Positions 6,642 to 13,280 are shown, numbered from the stretch's first letter. The stretch is 14,079 bases of DNA from Candidatus Kapaibacterium sp. (GCA_027858275.1 JAQIDA010000312.1:1-14079), one strand, 5' to 3'. Notes: generated by a model not told the origin, from the sequence alone. Program-made: numbers and translations.

Positions 6642-7841
6642 ATGCGAAAGCGAATAATTATAATATTGCTGTCGGCCGTCCTGCTGACCATTTTGGTCTT
6701 TCTATACTTAAAAATAGAAAAGGACAGACCGTCTTTGCGCCTTGTCCACTACAGCCCCGAAATCTTCACGCCCGAATATTGCGACTCACTGACCAATGAA
6801 TTCGAACGCAGAAACAATTGCCGCTTGGAAATAATTGAAATATCAGAATATAGAGACAAGCCGCTAATCGCGGAAATTGCCACTGTAAAACCGGTTCCGG
6901 ATTTAATCCAAGTGTCGAGTGATATGATCCCGGATCTGGCCTCGAGAGGCATTGTTGCTTCGGGAAATTTTGATGCCAAAATATTTCTGAGAAATAAATA
7001 TAAGCTCCTGTATATCAACAAGGACTTGCTCGATCGAGCAATGAGAAAGACTAAAGGGACGGATAAATCAAAAAAGAAAAAATCTCATTCCCCCTGCCCA
7101 AAAGATTGGGACGAATTGCTTCAAGCGGCCAAAATAATCAATAATTTGGATTCCGTTTACGGATTCGGCTGCGAAATTCACGATAATCGATTCTATACAG
7201 AAACCGCCTTGATGATACTCGCTTCGGCAGGAGGGACGATCTCTTAGTACAGCAACCGACTGAACGATTATTCAGAGACAACAGCGGCGATATTTGAATT
7301 GCTGAAAGAGCTTATAAATAATTCCAAAATTGAAACACGCACGCAGATTGAAAGAGACTTTGCCGACGGTAAAATAGGGATTTGCATTGCCGACATTTAT
7401 TTCTCAAAACATCTCCGCAAAGTTTCCGCGGATTTCAATTATTCAGTATGTTCGATCCCGTCGTATAGAGGCAATAAAGGAAAAACAGTCCTTGAATCTG
7501 AATTCCTGAATATTTCGAATTTGTCCGAAAATCGCGATTATGCCGAGACGTTGTTAAATATCATCCGGCATGATTCTCTTGTCTCAATTTCCGCGTTTCA
7601 CGGCAACTCCTTAGAGCCGGATTATTTATTCAAAGACTATTACGACGCGTCACAAATCGCCAAGTTCCCGGAACATAAATACAAAAACAAGATTATTCAT
7701 GAATTCAAATCAGCAGTAACAAAAATAATTATTAAGAATTATCCGGCGGAAGATGTGCTAAAAGATACTCAGGAAAACATCTTTTATATCATCAAATCAC
7801 GGAGAACTGCGGCAGAAACAAAAAAATCATTATTAGATTGA
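6642..7841 (+). pseudogene. Extracellular solute-binding protein (ABC family 1-like), interrupted by an in-frame TAG
   Basis: Two adjacent open stretches (6642-7244 and 7248-7841) are in the same frame and separated only by TAG at 7245-7247. Reading through gives 399 codons plus a TGA. The first part has an N-terminal hydrophobic anchor (residues 4-22, no lipobox Cys), then family 1 solute-binding features: PDLIQVSSD, DLASRGIVA, LLYINKDLLD, PKDWDELLQAAK and YGFG. The second part continues the fold (RTQIERDFADGKIGICIADIY, then FNYSVCSIPSYRG). The usual stretch of several dozen residues between the GIVA and LYINKDL blocks is reduced to about 15, a second sign of decay. No permease or ATPase gene is nearby and no Shine-Dalgarno precedes the ATG. 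TAG ends intact genes here (feoB, the regulator), so it is a normal stop. A sequencing error or a readthrough protein remains possible. Confidence 0.75.
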
Positions 7842-7850
7842 TTATTTTTC

Positions 7851-7881
7851 TTTGTTATGCACTTAGTTTTGTCTATATTCG
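7851..7881 (+). promoter_or_regulatory. Candidate Bacteroidota-type promoter of feoAB
   Basis: TTTG (7851-7854) is followed after exactly 19 nt by TATATTCG (7874-7881). The Bacteroidota primary sigma consensus is TTTG-N19-TAnnTTTG; the second box has one mismatch. Transcription would begin near 7888, inside the inverted repeat described next. The same box would also serve as a loose -10 for other sigma-70 types. Confidence 0.45.
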
Positions 7882-7883
7882 TT

Positions 7884-7899
7884 TTTAGTACAAACTAAA
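7884..7899. promoter_or_regulatory. Candidate DtxR-family metalloregulator operator of feoAB
   Basis: TTTAGT-ACAA-ACTAAA is a perfect 6-4-6 inverted repeat, 16 bp, placed at the predicted transcription start of feoAB and 45 nt before feoA. The outer TTTAG/CTAAA halves resemble the TTAGG/CCTAA arms of DtxR/IdeR boxes. A partner TTAGTTTTGT at 7863-7872 also pairs, with one extra T, with ACAAACTAA (7890-7898). A DtxR-family gene lies just after feoB. Binding is inferred. Confidence 0.55.
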
Positions 7900-7944
7900 G
7901 AAACGCTTTAGGAATTTGAATCAAAAAAAGTACGGAATAAGAAG

Positions 7945-8178
7945 ATGAGCTTGACAGACGCACCGGCAAATACGATACTAAAGATCAGCAGCATACATTC
8001 AGGCAGTGAAGTTCGAAAAAAACTACTTGCTCTCGGCTTGCATATCGATGACAATCTTATGAAAGTCGGCAGGACAAAATGGGGTCCCGTTTTAGTTAAA
8101 AATCTCTCGACAGATTCATCCAAACTTGCTCTCGGCAGAGGATTAGCCGAAAAAATTAACGTGGAATATGAAAACTGA
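7945..8178 (+). CDS. feoA: FeoA family ferrous iron transport protein A
   Basis: This 77-aa protein has the small SH3-like FeoA fold: an N-terminal strand region (ANTILKISSI), the helix and turn SEVRKKLLALGLHIDD in place of the common RLxxLGLxPG, and a final strand segment with LALGRGLAEKINVEY, matching the family's (L/I)ALxxxxAxxIxV ending. FeoA is a cytosolic accessory of the FeoB ferrous iron transporter, probably binding FeoB to support its function. The gene overlaps feoB by 11 nt (8168-8178), so the two are translationally coupled. The putative operator at 7884-7899 points to metal-dependent repression. The ribosome site is weak (GGAATAAGAAG before the ATG). Confidence 0.9.
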   Translation: MSLTDAPANTILKISSIHSGSEVRKKLLALGLHIDDNLMKVGRTKWGPVLVKNLSTDSSKLALGRGLAEKINVEYEN

Positions 8179-10111
8179 CAAACATCCGCTTCCTCGCGAC
8201 TACAAACAAATAGCGCTTGTCGGAAGGCGGAGTTCGGGAAAAACCGCCCTTTTTGAAGTCATAGGCGATCTGAAAAAACAAGCCGGCGGACCCACCTACG
8301 AAGAGAAAACAGAAAAAGTTCTGTTCGGCAGCCACTATTGCCGACTCGTCGATCTGCCCGGTATAAATTCTCTCAATCCTTACGATCCCTCTGAACAACT
8401 CAGCTCCCGTTTTCTGAATGACAATAAAATCGACCTGATAATCATGGTCGCCGATTCGACTATGCCCGCCCGTAGTATGGAACTTGCTGTTGAAATCAGC
8501 GAAACGGGTATTCCCTTTGTTATCGCAATGAATATGTCGGATGAAGCCAACAAGCACGGCGTTAAAATTGATATACAAAAGCTCGAAGAAGAGTTCTCCG
8601 TCCCTGTTGTAGCGACAACTGCAGTTTACGGTAAAGGTGTCAAAGAGCTTACCGATAAATGTACTTATATGCTCAACTATCCCGAAAAATATAATCCCTC
8701 GAAGTTTAAATTCACCGGGCATATTGAAGAAGGCATTGAAAGACTCGAAAAAATAATTGAGGAATGTGATTCAGTTTTACCCTTTGCCCCGAGATATTAC
8801 GCGCTCAAAGCAATTGAAAATCCTGATTTCGTCCCGGCTGAACTGATGAAAAAAATATCGTCGGATAGAGACATAATTGCCGATGAATTTACCGACGGAC
8901 ACAATACAGACGTTTTCGAAGTAATCTCCTATGAACGACATCATCTCGCGATGAAAACAGCTGAAGCGATTTCGGTCATGACTCATCGAGGGGAGAGGCC
9001 ACTCAGTGATAAATTAGATGATTTTCTGATGCACCCCATACTCGGGCATCTGATTCTCGTCTTGTTTTTTGGACTATATTTCTTCTCAATCTTTGCGATA
9101 GGCGGATTCCTCGCAGACTATGTCGCCGCGCCGATTGAATCACTTGCAGATGTTTTCGCGCCTTTGAAGGAGAATTATTCTTTTCTCTGGTATTCGATTA
9201 ACGGTGCGTACATGGGCTTTGCAGGTGTAGCAGGTATTGTTTTGCCTTATTTCCTCCCATTAGTTTTTCTTGCGACACTGTTCGAAGACAGCGGATATAT
9301 AGCGAGAATCGCGTTTATGGTCGACGGAATAATGCACAAAATCGGACTTCACGGCAAATCCGTAATCCCGTTTATCATGGGCTTCGGCTGTACCGTTCCC
9401 GCAATTTACGCCACTCGACTTATTGACAACCGGCGCGATCGTATCGTGACGGCAGTCCTGCTGCCTTTCATCCCTTGTTCTGCTCGAATAGCAGTGATAT
9501 TCGCCTTGACAGCCGCACTTGCCGGACCTCTCTGGGCAATAGTTATTTATGCCTTTGTATTGCTTGTTATCGCGATTACCGGCAAAATTCTGTCACGCAT
9601 ATTATCCGAACCTACCGGACTAATTCTTGAAATACCGGATTTGAAAAAACCCTCACTCAAAAATTCTTTCTCACGAACATGGTTCAAAATCAAAGACTTC
9701 GTTAAAGACGCGACTATCTTTTTGATAGGAGGGAGCATCGTCCTTGGTTGGATTGAATATTTCGATGCCGCGCACTATATCAACACCGTCATTTCGCCCC
9801 TGACGGAATACTTGCTCGAGCTTCCAAAAGAAGTCGGATCAACACTCGTATTCGGATTCTTCAGAAAAGAATTGATTATCGTCATGCTCAATCAAGCCCT
9901 CAACGTTGGCTCATTAGTTGATCTGCCGATGACTGTCGATCAGATAATTGTATTTATAATATTTGTGACCTTGTATTTCCCCTGTTTCACAACGTTCATC
10001 GTCCTGTGGAAGGAATTTGGGAAGAAAACAGTATTGCTGTCTTCATTCCTGAGCATTGTGATAGCCATTATTTCTGCTTATTTATTCAGACTATTCTTCA
10101 ATTTCTTTTAG
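8168..10111 (+). CDS. feoB: Ferrous iron transporter FeoB, short form
   Basis: This 647-aa inner-membrane protein imports Fe2+ and carries a cytosolic G-domain. The GTPase motifs are visible: P-loop GRRSSGKT (19-26), DLPG (62-65) as G3 and NMSD (122-125) as G4, followed by a helical linker. The core then shows the two Gate/FeoB_C signatures: GFGCTVPA (405-412) with ATRLIDNRRDR just after, and PFIPCSAR (433-440), whose Cys is the conserved pore residue. A second Gate half follows around FGFFRKELI. Several hydrophobic helices occupy about 290-645. The protein is shorter than E. coli FeoB (773 aa). The G1 sequence lacks the GNPN start of most FeoB proteins. It overlaps feoA; no feoC is present; the DtxR-type regulator follows 163 nt later. 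Confidence 0.96.
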   Translation: MKTDKHPLPRDYKQIALVGRRSSGKTALFEVIGDLKKQAGGPTYEEKTEKVLFGSHYCRLVDLPGINSLNPYDPSEQLSSRFLNDNKIDLIIMVADSTMPARSMELAVEISETGIPFVIAMNMSDEANKHGVKIDIQKLEEEFSVPVVATTAVYGKGVKELTDKCTYMLNYPEKYNPSKFKFTGHIEEGIERLEKIIEECDSVLPFAPRYYALKAIENPDFVPAELMKKISSDRDIIADEFTDGHNTDVFEVISYERHHLAMKTAEAISVMTHRGERPLSDKLDDFLMHPILGHLILVLFFGLYFFSIFAIGGFLADYVAAPIESLADVFAPLKENYSFLWYSINGAYMGFAGVAGIVLPYFLPLVFLATLFEDSGYIARIAFMVDGIMHKIGLHGKSVIPFIMGFGCTVPAIYATRLIDNRRDRIVTAVLLPFIPCSARIAVIFALTAALAGPLWAIVIYAFVLLVIAITGKILSRILSEPTGLILEIPDLKKPSLKNSFSRTWFKIKDFVKDATIFLIGGSIVLGWIEYFDAAHYINTVISPLTEYLLELPKEVGSTLVFGFFRKELIIVMLNQALNVGSLVDLPMTVDQIIVFIIFVTLYFPCFTTFIVLWKEFGKKTVLLSSFLSIVIAIISAYLFRLFFNFF

Positions 10112-10178
10112 CAGAAAATCACAAAAACAATCTTAAATCAATATATTTTGGCTAAATCGCAGATTCATGAAAATAATA

Positions 10179-10194
10179 TTTAGTTTTAAATAAA
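10179..10194. promoter_or_regulatory. Candidate second operator, upstream of the DtxR-family gene
   Basis: TTTAGT-TTTA-AATAAA has the same 6-4-6 layout as the element before feoA, with one mismatch between its arms (AATAAA against ACTAAA). It lies 80 nt before the regulator's ATG in the intergenic region that would hold its promoter, and so suggests autoregulation. The surroundings are very AT-rich, so chance similarity is more likely here than at the feoA site. Confidence 0.35.
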
Positions 10195-10274
10195 ATTTTT
10201 CTTAGATTTACATTCAGGCATGATGAATGATTCTAGTCGCTGATAATTTGATATGAACTATCCGAGAGAAAAAT

Positions 10275-10943
10275 ATGTTAAGCAGATCGGTACAAGACTA
10301 TTTGAAGACAATTTTCAAGCTTCAGGAGGGCGGAGCGGTGTCCACCACTGAAATCTCAAAAGAATTAAAAGTGTCCGGAGCCTCTGTGACAGGAATGCTA
10401 AAGCGTCTGTCTGCCATGGAACTCGTTGATTACAACTCATACAAGGGCGTTAAATTGACCGAGAAAGGCAAGGTTGTCTCTCTTGAGATCATCCGCCATC
10501 ACCGATTGCTCGAGCTTTACTTAAAGGACCATCTGGAATTTTCTTTGGAGAAAGTTCACGAAGAAGCCTGCCGTCTGGAACATTATATCTCAGAAGAATT
10601 TGCAGATAAAATTGATGATATCATGGGGCATCCCCAATTCGATCCCCACGGTCATCCTATACCGACAAAAAGCGGTGTTCTGTCAGAATTCGAAGATAAA
10701 CCTTTGAATGAAGTTGAAGTCGGCGCGAACATCCAAATCAAAAGACTTTCCGATACTGATTCCGAATTATTGGCATATCTCGAAGAAATGGGATTGATGC
10801 CCGGTGTTCAGCTGACAGTACTCGAAAAAGCTCCTTTCAACGGTCCGGTTACTGTAAAATTTGCCAACGAGGAAAAGATTATCGGAAACGAAATCGCTAA
10901 AAACATATTCGTAATAATGAACTGCGACGAAATACCTGAATAG
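10275..10943 (+). CDS. DtxR/MntR-family metal-dependent transcriptional regulator
   Basis: This 222-aa protein has the full DtxR layout. A winged helix-turn-helix occupies about 5-65 (VSTTEISKELKVSGASVTGMLKRL as helix-turn-helix, then YKGVKLTEKGK as wing). A dimerisation and metal domain follows at about 66-135 (HHRLLE, ACRLEH, GHPQFDPHGHPIP), and a FeoA/SH3-like domain at about 143-218 (LLAYLEEMGLMPG). Likely metal ligands are Asp8, His76, Glu80, Cys99, Glu102 and His103. Asp8 is the MntR type (DtxR has Met10), whereas Cys99 is the DtxR/IdeR type (MntR has Glu99), so Fe2+ versus Mn2+ preference is unclear. Its position after feoAB and the shared inverted repeat indicate that it represses feoAB and probably itself when metal is plentiful. 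Confidence 0.93.
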   Translation: MLSRSVQDYLKTIFKLQEGGAVSTTEISKELKVSGASVTGMLKRLSAMELVDYNSYKGVKLTEKGKVVSLEIIRHHRLLELYLKDHLEFSLEKVHEEACRLEHYISEEFADKIDDIMGHPQFDPHGHPIPTKSGVLSEFEDKPLNEVEVGANIQIKRLSDTDSELLAYLEEMGLMPGVQLTVLEKAPFNGPVTVKFANEEKIIGNEIAKNIFVIMNCDEIPE

Positions 10944-10950
10944 ATTGCTG

Positions 10951-10980
10951 TTTGTTTGGTTTATACTCAGATTATTTTTA
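10951..10980 (+). promoter_or_regulatory. Weak candidate promoter of tRNA-Thr
   Basis: TTTG (10951-10954), an 18-nt spacer and TATTTTTA (10973-10980) loosely fit the TTTG-N19-TAnnTTTG pattern and lie about 20 nt before the tRNA. The region is T-rich, so this may be chance. Confidence 0.25.
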
Positions 10981-10999
10981 TGTTTGCACTCGCTTTTAA

Positions 11000-11072
11000 G
11001 CCAACATAGCTCAGCCGGTAGAGCAGCTCATTCGTAATGAGCAGGTCAGCAGTTCAAGTCTGCTTGTTGGCT
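11000..11072 (+). tRNA. tRNA-Thr (anticodon CGT)
   Basis: The 73 nt fold into a complete cloverleaf. The 7-bp acceptor pairs GCCAACA with TGTTGGC. The D-arm is GCTC/GAGC, and the anticodon stem GCTCA/TGAGC carries the loop TTCGTAA (anticodon CGT, reading ACG). The T-arm is AGCAG/CTGCT with loop TTCAAGT, and the discriminator base is T. The 3' CCA is not encoded. A terminator follows directly. Confidence 0.97.
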
Positions 11073-11083
11073 CTGAAAAGATC

Positions 11084-11120
11084 AAGGACTTAGGTGCAAC
11101 ACAACCTAAGTCCTTTTTTT
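11084..11120 (+). terminator. Rho-independent terminator after tRNA-Thr
   Basis: A perfect 12-bp stem (AAGGACTTAGGT at 11084-11095 with ACCTAAGTCCTT at 11104-11115) has an 8-nt loop. The T run (11114-11120) overlaps the end of the stem. It starts 12 nt after the tRNA. Confidence 0.95.
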
Positions 11121-11213
11121 ATTCTTAGCTCTGATTTTTATTAAAAAGTTATCGTTCTTTCTCAAAAATAGCGGGTATTTTTTCTTACGCCCTGAAAGGG
11201 CAGCTTAATTCAG

Positions 11214-11232
11214 CCCGGGGCATCGCCCCGGG
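11214..11232. repeat. Hairpin CCCGGGGC-ATC-GCCCCGGG
   Basis: A perfect 8-bp GC-only stem with a 3-nt loop, between the two direct copies of the 23-nt unit. It is very GC-rich in an AT-rich gap and has no T run, so it is not a standard terminator. Confidence 0.75.
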
Positions 11233-11340
11233 TCGAGATAAAAGATGTCACGCGCCCTGAAAGGGCAGCTTAATTTTCGGTCGCTAATAATTTCAATTTG
11301 AGCTGCCCTTTCAGGGCGATAGGAGTTGTGTGGAATTGTA

Positions 11341-11359
11341 CCCAAGGCGCTGCCTTGGG
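11341..11359. repeat. Hairpin CCCAAGGC-GCT-GCCTTGGG
   Basis: A perfect 8-bp stem with a 3-nt loop and no T run, a different sequence family from the 23-nt unit but the same geometry. It lies 22 nt after the inverted copy at 11301-11318. Confidence 0.75.
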
Positions 11360-11455
11360 CTATATTAAGTTGGGCTTTCAGCCCGCGATTTTCTGTCCGG
11401 TTTCAAAATATATATGACATGATAAAGTCATTATATCAAATAACAAAGGAAAACA

Positions 11456-11863
11456 ATGCTGACAAATTGGCTCAAATATCTATTTTATCATGGAATTGAG
11501 TTTGAAAAGGTAATTTTCAAAAAAAATAGTTCACCCTGGTTTACTAGTCTGTTATCAATATCTGCCGCATTATGGACATATCTTTTTGTAGGACTAATTA
11601 GATATTTTGAAAATGACCCCGAAGAATTAATGAAAATTATTCCACCATATCTCATTATGTCTTTTTCATTCATTATTCTTGTTGCTTTATACTTTCTTAT
11701 TGCTACACCACTTAAGAGGCGGGAAGCAGTTCATAAATATTCAAAAGAATCAGCTAATCAAAGGATAGTGGGAATGTCTATATATATTGTATTTATGACC
11801 GCCTCCTTCCTATTATTCATCTTTGAAACATATACACTTTATGAGAAATTTAGATATCAATAG
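11456..11863 (+). CDS. Small three-helix membrane protein of unknown function
   Basis: I do not recognise a named family. The 135-aa product has a short amphipathic N-terminus (LKYLFYHGIEFEKVIFKK), three hydrophobic segments at about 27-49, 61-83 and 105-126, and a basic loop (PLKRREAVHKYSKES) between the second and third. It resembles the next gene in layout and in local sequence (LFYHGI versus LYFYGI, SLLSISAAL versus SLMSLSGAF, KYSKES versus KYSNIS), so the two are probably diverged paralogues. AAGGA (11446-11450) lies 5 nt before the ATG. Base composition is strikingly AT-rich: the line 11581-11640 has 15 G/C of 60. Small membrane proteins of this general shape occur in many Bacteroidota genomes as uncharacterised genes, by recollection only. 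Confidence 0.75.
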   Translation: MLTNWLKYLFYHGIEFEKVIFKKNSSPWFTSLLSISAALWTYLFVGLIRYFENDPEELMKIIPPYLIMSFSFIILVALYFLIATPLKRREAVHKYSKESANQRIVGMSIYIVFMTASFLLFIFETYTLYEKFRYQ

Positions 11864-11896
11864 TAATTCATTATCTTAATAATAACGAGGTTGTTA

Positions 11897-12292
11897 ATGA
11901 TGATCAAAAATGTTTTTGAACGGTTATATTTCTACGGTATTATGTCCGTTGAGTATTTAACATCAAAATCAAATAATCCTGAAATTGGTTCTCTTATGAG
12001 TCTTTCTGGGGCATTTGCCCTCTATACGTTATGCCTTATTTGGTTGATGTTTGGAGAACAAATTTTTAATATCGAGTTGTTGGGTCATGGTCTGGCAATA
12101 ATTATTATAATTACTGCCTTTATAATTTCCGTTGTAATTATGTCTAAAATATTTTATTACAAAGGTGCATATCTATTAATTATTAAAAAATACAGCAACA
12201 TATCAAGAAGAGAAAAATATTTTGGATTTATTTTTTATTGGTCTTTTTTTATTTTGTCATTAATTTTATTTCTGGTTGTTTTATTTTCTTGA
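11897..12292 (+). CDS. Second small three-helix membrane protein, probable paralogue of the preceding gene
   Basis: No named family is recognised. The 131-aa product begins MMIKNVFERLYFYGI, has hydrophobic segments at about 33-52, 60-85 and 107-130, and a basic loop with KKYSNISRREKYFG before the last helix. That order and several residues match the upstream neighbour. The ATG at 11897 is preferred over the in-frame TTG at 11891 because GAGG (11887-11890) is 6 nt before the ATG but directly abuts the TTG. It follows its neighbour by 33 nt with no terminator between, so they are probably co-transcribed. It is extremely AT-rich (12 G/C of 60 at 12121-12180), unlike feoB or cinA. Confidence 0.72.
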   Translation: MMIKNVFERLYFYGIMSVEYLTSKSNNPEIGSLMSLSGAFALYTLCLIWLMFGEQIFNIELLGHGLAIIIIITAFIISVVIMSKIFYYKGAYLLIIKKYSNISRREKYFGFIFYWSFFILSLILFLVVLFS

Positions 12293-12368
12293 ATCAAGTC
12301 GGATATACCATAATGCCTATAAGAAGCCAATTTTTAATTTACGCCATAATTTTCTAAAAACTCAAATC

Positions 12369-13280
12369 CTACCCTTTTGGAACAGTCCCCGGCTTGCCTT
12401 CCGTAGCGTTATGATAGAATCTCTGAGTAGGATAAGCAAAATCAATATTATCATATTTCGCGAATTCATTCAGCACACTTTCCCAGATTGTTTGTTCAGT
12501 CATCCTCCGCTGTTTCGCGTTGCAGAGATAACGCATCGTCAGCAAAACCCCGGAGTCTTTCACTGTAGTGTAAACAATCGGCGTCAAGGTATTGTAGAAT
12601 ATCATGTACTGCGACGCAGTTTGTTTGAGCTGTTCAGAGGCCTTGTCGGATAAATTCAGAGTATTCTGCTCGACCACAGTCGCCAGAATCTTTTTCGCGT
12701 TTTTCCAGTCACTTTCGAATGTCAGCAATACCGGAATTTCATCCCAAATATATTCAAAACCTGCGGTATAATTAGCCTGTTTTTGAGTAAAGACGGTTGC
12801 GTTCGGAACGTGAATAATTCTTCCCGTGCTCTGATCGGCGTCGACCCAATTGCCTACCTCAACCACAGAAAACTGGAATATACGGATATCAATCACATCA
12901 CCGATCATTTCCTCAATCTGAATACGATCACCCACTTTGAACGGCTTTCGAATAATCAGGAACAGCCAACCTGAAAAATTGACAAACAAATCCTTGAGCG
13001 AAATAGCGATACCCGCCGACAGCAACCCTAAGTATGTGCCGAGGGAACCAATGCCCCCTATCCACACACTTATCAAGATCGTGAGAGTGAGGATACCGGC
13101 AAAATACTTTATATATTTATTCCATTGATATCTTGAGTTATAGGACTCAAAGCGATCAACGATTAATTTGGAAATCAACCGTTTAACAATCCAAGAGATT
13201 ATCAAAACAACTAACGAAATAATTATTTTATACTGAACCTGCGCGCTGATGCCGAGGAATCCGTGAAGATAGTCCATCAT
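12369..13280 (-). CDS. MscS-family mechanosensitive ion channel
   Basis: This 303-aa inner-membrane protein matches the MscS core. Two N-terminal helices (about 16-40 and 57-75) precede the pore-lining TM3 at about 82-112, with the small-residue pattern LGLLSAGIAISLKDL and then NFSGWLFLI. The beta domain begins RKPFKVGDRIQI (111-122), followed by GDVIDIRIFQF and the NWVDADQSTGRIIHVPN block (144-160) shared by one MscS subfamily. A mixed alpha/beta C-terminal vestibule ends near 290. Such channels open under membrane tension to release solutes in osmotic downshock. Its ATG overlaps the stop of the preceding gene (ATGATGG), so the two are translationally coupled and may assemble together. It converges on the small membrane genes. 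Confidence 0.93.
   Translation of the reverse strand: MMDYLHGFLGISAQVQYKIIISLVVLIISWIVKRLISKLIVDRFESYNSRYQWNKYIKYFAGILTLTILISVWIGGIGSLGTYLGLLSAGIAISLKDLFVNFSGWLFLIIRKPFKVGDRIQIEEMIGDVIDIRIFQFSVVEVGNWVDADQSTGRIIHVPNATVFTQKQANYTAGFEYIWDEIPVLLTFESDWKNAKKILATVVEQNTLNLSDKASEQLKQTASQYMIFYNTLTPIVYTTVKDSGVLLTMRYLCNAKQRRMTEQTIWESVLNEFAKYDNIDFAYPTQRFYHNATEGKPGTVPKG

Larger units (their letters stand above)
11188..11384. repeat. Cluster of REP-like palindromic repeats
   Basis: A 23-nt unit beginning CGCCCTGAAAGGGCAGCT occurs at 11188-11210 and identically at 11253-11275; its first 18 nt recur inverted at 11301-11318. Each unit has a GCCCT-GAA-AGGGC hairpin. Between and after them are other perfect hairpins, all with 3-nt loops: 11214-11232, 11341-11359 and GGGCT-TTC-AGCCC at 11372-11384. 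This is the style of REP/BIME elements spread by RAYT (IS200-like) transposases; none is in the window. The cluster occupies the otherwise gene-free 383-nt gap between the tRNA and the next gene. Confidence 0.8.

Noticed and set aside
3..7247. Stop-codon reassignment (TAA in the left-edge tail, TAG in the binding-protein gene).
   Set aside because: TAA, TAG and TGA all end intact, full-length genes in this window (cinA with TAA; feoB and the regulator with TAG; feoA with TGA), so neither codon is reassigned; local mutation or sequence error is simpler.
7842..7944. Riboswitch upstream of feoAB.
   Set aside because: With the start point near 7888 the leader would be under 60 nt, too short for a known metal riboswitch; the inverted repeat fits a protein operator better.
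8156..8722. Antisense open frame of 188 codons over the start of feoB.
   Set aside because: It is fully antisense to the GTPase domain with conserved motifs and lacks its own signals; codon structure of feoB explains it.
11188..11384. CRISPR array.
   Set aside because: Repeats are few, one is inverted, spacing is irregular, and they are self-complementary short hairpins with no cas genes.
11000..12292. Integrated element using the 3' end of tRNA-Thr as an attachment site.
   Set aside because: I found no repeat of the tRNA 3' end downstream and no integrase; a terminator follows the tRNA directly.
12276..12653. Plus-strand open frame overlapping the end of the MscS gene.
   Set aside because: It lies antisense to the well-supported MscS coding sequence, has no ribosome site, and its protein has no recognisable features.
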